Of a stretch of 7,190 nucleotides of DNA, positions 4,626 through 7,190 are shown in pieces (position 1 is the first letter of the stretch; the number at the start of each line of letters is the position of its first letter). The position numbers were made by a program, and so were the translations under genes. The notes under the pieces are model-generated. The model was not told the origin of the DNA and searched no databases. It was given only the letters and a program-made list of their open reading frames with translations. Source of the stretch: Hyphomonas sp. (lineage in GTDB: Bacteria > Pseudomonadota > Alphaproteobacteria > Caulobacterales > Hyphomonadaceae); contig DNFL01000113.1 in NCBI GenBank assembly GCA_003486945.1, forward strand, positions 1-7,190, read 5' to 3'.

Positions 4626-5537
4626 ATGAGACCGACCCTCCGCCAGATGCAGTACCTGATCGCCATCGCCGATACCGGCAAGTTCGGCGATGCCGCCAGG
4701 CAGGTGAATGTCAGCCAGCCAAGCCTCTCGGCGCAGGTTGCGGAGATGGAGGCGAGCCTTGGCGTCCAGCTTGTTGAACGCTCCCGGCGAGGTGCCATGC
4801 TCACCATCGCAGGCCAGGAACTGGTGCGCCGTGCGCGGAACATTCTGCGCGAAGTGGAAGACCTCAAGGCGGTCGCCCGTTTCGGCCGGGCGGAGCTTTC
4901 CGGCCGGCTCAGGCTTGGCGTCCTGCCGACGATCGGCCCCTATCTCCTGCCGCTCGCTGCCAGCGACCTGCACAAGCGCTTTCCCGACCTTCGCCTCAGC
5001 GTCCGTGAGGAGCGCACCGTCGATCTCGACGAGCATTTGCAGGCCGGCGAGTTCGACACGATCATCTCCTCCGCCATCGACCACGAGAATGTTCACCATG
5101 AAGTCCTTTTCTCGGAGCGGCTGTATGTCTGTGCGCCGGCCGAGGACCCGCTTTCGCACGGCGAAGGTCCGGTCCGTCTGAAGGACCTCAAGGGCCGCGC
5201 CCTGCTGACGCTGGGCCAGGGCCACCGGCTGAATGCGATCATCCGCGAACTGGCCGCCGCGTCCGGCGCTGTGGTGAGCTCAGAGTACGAGGGCACCAGT
5301 CTCGATGCGATCCGCCTGATGGCGGAGATGGGCGCCGGCGTTGCCGTCCTGCCGAGCCTCTATGCGCTGTCGGAGGCGCGGCGAAACAAGGGGCTGAATG
5401 CACGCCTCATCGATCACCCCCTGGCCCGGCGGGAAGTGTCGCTGATCTGGCGGGACACCTCGCCATTGGCGGCCAGCCTGCAAGGACTTGCTGGCCCCTT
5501 GCGGGCCGCTGCTGAAAAGGTATTGCGCGCCGAATAG
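4626..5537 (+). CDS. LysR-family regulator, OxyR-like but without redox cysteines
   Basis: Transcription factor with an N-terminal winged helix (about 3-62: LRQMQYLIAIADTGKFGDAARQ, then SQPSLSAQVAEME), a linker helix and a periplasmic-binding-protein-like effector domain (about 92-295). LPTIGPYLLP (100-109) and GQGHRL (197-202) place it in the OxyR subgroup. The E. coli OxyR cysteines 199 and 208 align with Arg201 and Ala210, and the only cysteine (169) is elsewhere, so peroxide sensing by disulfide is excluded on the OxyR model. The conserved histidine (200) is kept. Start ATG 4626 has AGAGG 7 bases upstream. The gene sits 126 bp before sbtA on the same strand with similar sites in both upstream regions, so I infer that it regulates sbtAB and itself. 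The effector is unknown; bicarbonate, a carbon metabolite or another small ligand are options. Length (303) is normal. Confidence 0.9.
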   Translation: MRPTLRQMQYLIAIADTGKFGDAARQVNVSQPSLSAQVAEMEASLGVQLVERSRRGAMLTIAGQELVRRARNILREVEDLKAVARFGRAELSGRLRLGVLPTIGPYLLPLAASDLHKRFPDLRLSVREERTVDLDEHLQAGEFDTIISSAIDHENVHHEVLFSERLYVCAPAEDPLSHGEGPVRLKDLKGRALLTLGQGHRLNAIIRELAAASGAVVSSEYEGTSLDAIRLMAEMGAGVAVLPSLYALSEARRNKGLNARLIDHPLARREVSLIWRDTSPLAASLQGLAGPLRAAAEKVLRAE

Positions 5538-5546
5538 GTCGATCTC

Positions 5547-5562
5547 GATAGCCTAAGGCTAC
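5547..5562 (+). promoter_or_regulatory. Candidate LysR-regulator site before sbtA
   Basis: GATAG-N4-AGGCTA at 5547-5561 repeats the pattern at 4607-4621 in front of lysR. It includes ATAG-N7-CTAC, close to the OxyR half-site, and a perfect TAGCCT-A-AGGCTA inverted repeat (5549-5561). It lies 10 bp after the lysR stop and about 100 bp before the sbtA start, a suitable place for an activator or repressor. No clear sigma70 boxes were assigned. Confidence 0.55.
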
Positions 5563-5663
5563 CGATGGCATCACCTCAATCGATTGGCGTCTTCGCCCCG
5601 TACTCCGCTAGAGCCCAGCCGCAGACGGAGGCCGACCGCCTTCCGGCAAGGGAGCAGACCTGC

Positions 5664-6650
5664 ATGGACATCGCGCTCGCCACGCTCCTGTCGCCGATTG
5701 TTCTCTTCTTTCTGCTCGGCCTCGGGGCGGCGCTGCTCAAATCCCAGATGACAATCCCTGAGGCCTTCGCAAAGGGTCTTGCGATCTACCTGATGATGTC
5801 CATTGGCCTGAAGGGCGGCGTCGCCATCTCCAAAGGCGATCTCGGCTGGGATGCCGGCTTCGTAGTGATCTCGGCCGTTGCGCTGTCCTTCCTTCTGCCG
5901 GTCATCGCCTATGGCCTGCTGCGCCTCACGACCCGCCTCGGCGCGGTCGACGCCGCGGCCACGGCGGCGCATTACGGCTCCATTTCGATCGTCACTTTCG
6001 TCGCCGCAGGCCAGGCCATCGCCGCCGCGGGCCTCGAAACCTCGGGTTACCTGGTTGCTGTCGCCGCGCTGATGGAAGTACCGGCAATCATATCGGCCCT
6101 GATCATCGCGCATCGCAGTCCCGGCAGCCAGGAAAGCGTTGCCGGATCGGACCGGGGCGAGCTTGCCCGCGAAGTCATGCTCAATGCCTCGGTCGTCGTG
6201 CTGATCGGTTCACTGGTCATCGGCTGGATCAGCGGCGAGCAGGGCATGAAAACCGTTGCGCCCTTCTTCGTCGAGCCATTCCAGGGCGTCCTCTGTCTCT
6301 TCCTGCTGGACATGGGCCTTTCCGCCGGGCGCGGTCTTCGCAATGGCTGGCGCCAGCTCGGGCCCGGAACAATTGCCTTCGGCATCTACATGCCGCTGAT
6401 CTCGGGCCTTCTGGCAGCCGGTGTCGCGGCGCTCAACGGCATGGGCACCGGCGATGCAGCGCTACTTATCACGCTCGCGGCCTCCGCCTCATACATCGCC
6501 GTGCCGGCTGCCATGCGACTCGCCCTGCCGAAAGCGCGGCCCTCGATCTATCTCACACTCTCACTCGGCATTACTTTCCCGTTCAATCTCATCCTGGGCC
6601 TGCCGCTCTACATCTGGCTGGCAAAGGCCATCACGCCCGGAGTCGCCTGA
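5664..6650 (+). CDS. sbtA: SbtA-family sodium-dependent bicarbonate transporter
   Basis: Integral membrane protein of the Sbt_1 (DUF897) family. Cyanobacterial SbtA takes up bicarbonate with sodium at high affinity; that substrate is inferred here. It has 328 residues, somewhat shorter than the 374 of Synechocystis SbtA, with about ten membrane segments in two inverted halves joined by a short polar loop (about 150-170; longer in cyanobacteria). Family segments include AIYLMMSIGLKGG (40-52), HYGSISIVTFVAAG (103-116) and LFLLDMGLSAGR (212-223). The matching segment of the second half is AASASYIAVPAAMR (272-285). The Gly/Ser-rich segments lie where the ion and anion bind in the SbtA structure. 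I chose ATG 5664 because AAGGGAG sits 9 bases upstream and MDIALATLLSPIV is the natural N-terminus. A start at ATG 5565 would add 33 polar residues without a ribosome site and cross the regulatory region. The PII gene follows after 3 bp. Confidence 0.92.
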   Translation: MDIALATLLSPIVLFFLLGLGAALLKSQMTIPEAFAKGLAIYLMMSIGLKGGVAISKGDLGWDAGFVVISAVALSFLLPVIAYGLLRLTTRLGAVDAAATAAHYGSISIVTFVAAGQAIAAAGLETSGYLVAVAALMEVPAIISALIIAHRSPGSQESVAGSDRGELAREVMLNASVVVLIGSLVIGWISGEQGMKTVAPFFVEPFQGVLCLFLLDMGLSAGRGLRNGWRQLGPGTIAFGIYMPLISGLLAAGVAALNGMGTGDAALLITLAASASYIAVPAAMRLALPKARPSIYLTLSLGITFPFNLILGLPLYIWLAKAITPGVA

Positions 6651-6653
6651 CCC

Positions 6654-6959
6654 ATGCACACGCGCCACCGCCTTGAGCTGATCATAGAGCGCATGGCCGC
6701 GCCGCGTGCCTGCAACATCCTGGAGGCGTCCGGCCTGACCGGCTATACCATCCTGCCGGCCATTTCCGGCTTCGGCGGCAAGACGCGCTGGAGCCGGGAC
6801 ACTGACATGTCCGCTTCCAGCGACATGGTGATCATCATTTCGATTGGCGCCGACGCGCAGGTGCAGGCGGCGCTCGCAGAGCTTGAGCGCCTGCTCGGCA
6901 GTCATATCGGTGTACTGAGCATCGGCGAAGTGAAGGTGCTGCGGCCGGACCGCTTCTAG
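6654..6959 (+). CDS. sbtB: SbtB-like PII-superfamily regulatory protein
   Basis: Small PII-like protein, predicted trimeric and cytoplasmic, whose cyanobacterial relatives bind adenine nucleotides including cAMP and AMP and bind SbtA to control bicarbonate uptake. The fold shows beta1 HRLELIIER (5-13), helix PRACNILEASG, then GLTGYTILPAISGFGG (27-42), which carries the GYT strand and T-loop entry typical of SbtB. The loop continues KTRWSRDTD, then beta DMVIIISIG and beta IGVLSIGEVKVLRP. The protein ends at RPDRF (101 residues). It thus lacks the C-terminal CGPxGC redox segment (R-loop) that many cyanobacterial SbtB proteins of about 110 residues have. The gene begins 3 bp after sbtA with GGAG inside the sbtA end, so the two are surely co-transcribed. 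Nucleotide binding is inferred from the family. Confidence 0.87.
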   Translation: MHTRHRLELIIERMAAPRACNILEASGLTGYTILPAISGFGGKTRWSRDTDMSASSDMVIIISIGADAQVQAALAELERLLGSHIGVLSIGEVKVLRPDRF

Positions 6960-6978
6960 GGTCGGCCACAAGGCAAGA

Positions 6979-7014
6979 GCGCCGCCCCGTCTCCGGGGCG
7001 GCGCTTTGGTTTTC
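6979..7014 (+). terminator. Strong intrinsic terminator after sbtAB
   Basis: A perfect 11-bp GC-rich stem GCGCCGCCCCG/CGGGGCGGCGC with a TCTC loop starts 19 bases after the sbtB stop and is followed by TTTGGTTTTC. It ends 8 bases before the stop codon of the convergent zinc-ribbon gene, so it may also stop transcription from the right, though the opposite strand has a poorer T tract. Confidence 0.88.
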
Positions 7015-7190
7015 AGAAGTCGAACAGGTCCAGCAGCCTGGACTTTCGATCCATCCGTCCACGGCGGGACGGGCCGTCATCGTCAAAGTCATCCTCTTCC
7101 CGGCGCAGTCGCGCGCGGGAGGGAATTTCCTGCGCGGCATCCTCCCGGATGATCTCGATCAGCTTCTCGAGTTCGCCCCGGTCGAGCCAG
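7013..7190 (-). CDS. zf-TFIIB zinc-ribbon protein, C-terminal end only
   Basis: Only the last 58 codons are in the window, and the start lies to the right. The visible end begins WLDRGELEKLIEIIRED, the hallmark that follows the second CxxC of the zf-TFIIB small zinc-ribbon family (C-P-x-C-x-G-x-W-L-D-x-G-E-L), but the cysteines themselves lie outside. The rest is a highly charged tail (RLRREEDDFDDDGPSRRGR) ending in LLDLFDF, likely disordered with a short hydrophobic peptide at the end. The function of this family is not established. It converges on sbtB and shares the terminator between them. Confidence 0.7.
   Translation of the reverse strand, partial: WLDRGELEKLIEIIREDAAQEIPSRARLRREEDDFDDDGPSRRGRMDRKSRLLDLFDF

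Noticed and set aside
4575..5225. Minus-strand ORF of 216 codons opposite lysR
   Set aside because: It is an antisense shadow of a well-conserved LysR gene in GC-rich DNA, and the protein shows no domain.
4626..5537. Calling the LysR gene oxyR
   Set aside because: Both redox cysteines are absent, so the name would imply a peroxide-sensing function that the sequence does not support.
5565..5663. 33-residue N-terminal extension of SbtA
   Set aside because: The extension is polar, has no ribosome site, and begins beside the predicted operator. ATG 5664 has AAGGGAG at good spacing and gives a normal SbtA N-terminus.

Overview
This window looks like chromosomal DNA of a GC-rich Gram-negative bacterium, most likely an alphaproteobacterium. 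That is an inference from codon use and from protein resemblance to rhizobial and sphingomonad-type families; no marker gene is present. The left third (about 1-2550) reads as accessory DNA, and the right part (about 3000-7190) as ordinary chromosome with compact operons and strong hairpin terminators.

Left region. A hipBA toxin-antitoxin operon lies on the minus strand. HipB (962-1546) overlaps the start of HipA by 8 bp, and HipA (1-969) runs off the left edge with its kinase residues intact. HipB is about twice the length of E. coli HipB, and its C-terminal extension carries an R-N-x3-H motif like that of HEPN-fold proteins. An AT-rich promoter region holds inverted repeats, one of them over the -10 box. 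About 480 bp without a convincing gene follow, then a plus-strand MerR/excisionase-type helix-turn-helix protein with a basic tail (2026-2430), then a broken glutathione S-transferase remnant (minus, 2556-2900).

Middle region. An Alx/TerC-family membrane protein (minus, 3067-4065) is followed by a terminator. Upstream of it is a two-gene operon of very small basic proteins (56 and 48 residues, minus), which opens with a strong Shine-Dalgarno and ends in a clear intrinsic terminator 75 bp before alx.

Right region. A LysR-type regulator of the OxyR subgroup (4626-5537, plus) lacks both redox cysteines of OxyR. It is followed by a SbtA-type sodium/bicarbonate symporter (5664-6650) and, three bases later, an SbtB-like PII protein (6654-6959), then a strong terminator. 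The same 15-bp pattern, GATAG-N4-AGGCTA, lies just before lysR and in the lysR-sbtA gap. It has the ATAG-N7-CTAT layout of OxyR-type sites, so the regulator probably controls both itself and sbtAB. The first lysR site also lies in the divergent promoter of the small-protein operon. The convergent end of a zinc-ribbon (zf-TFIIB) protein closes the window.

The most interesting unit is the redox-cysteine-less OxyR-like regulator with sbtA-sbtB: a bicarbonate-uptake and PII-control pair outside cyanobacteria, with its own predicted operators. The HipB extension is second.
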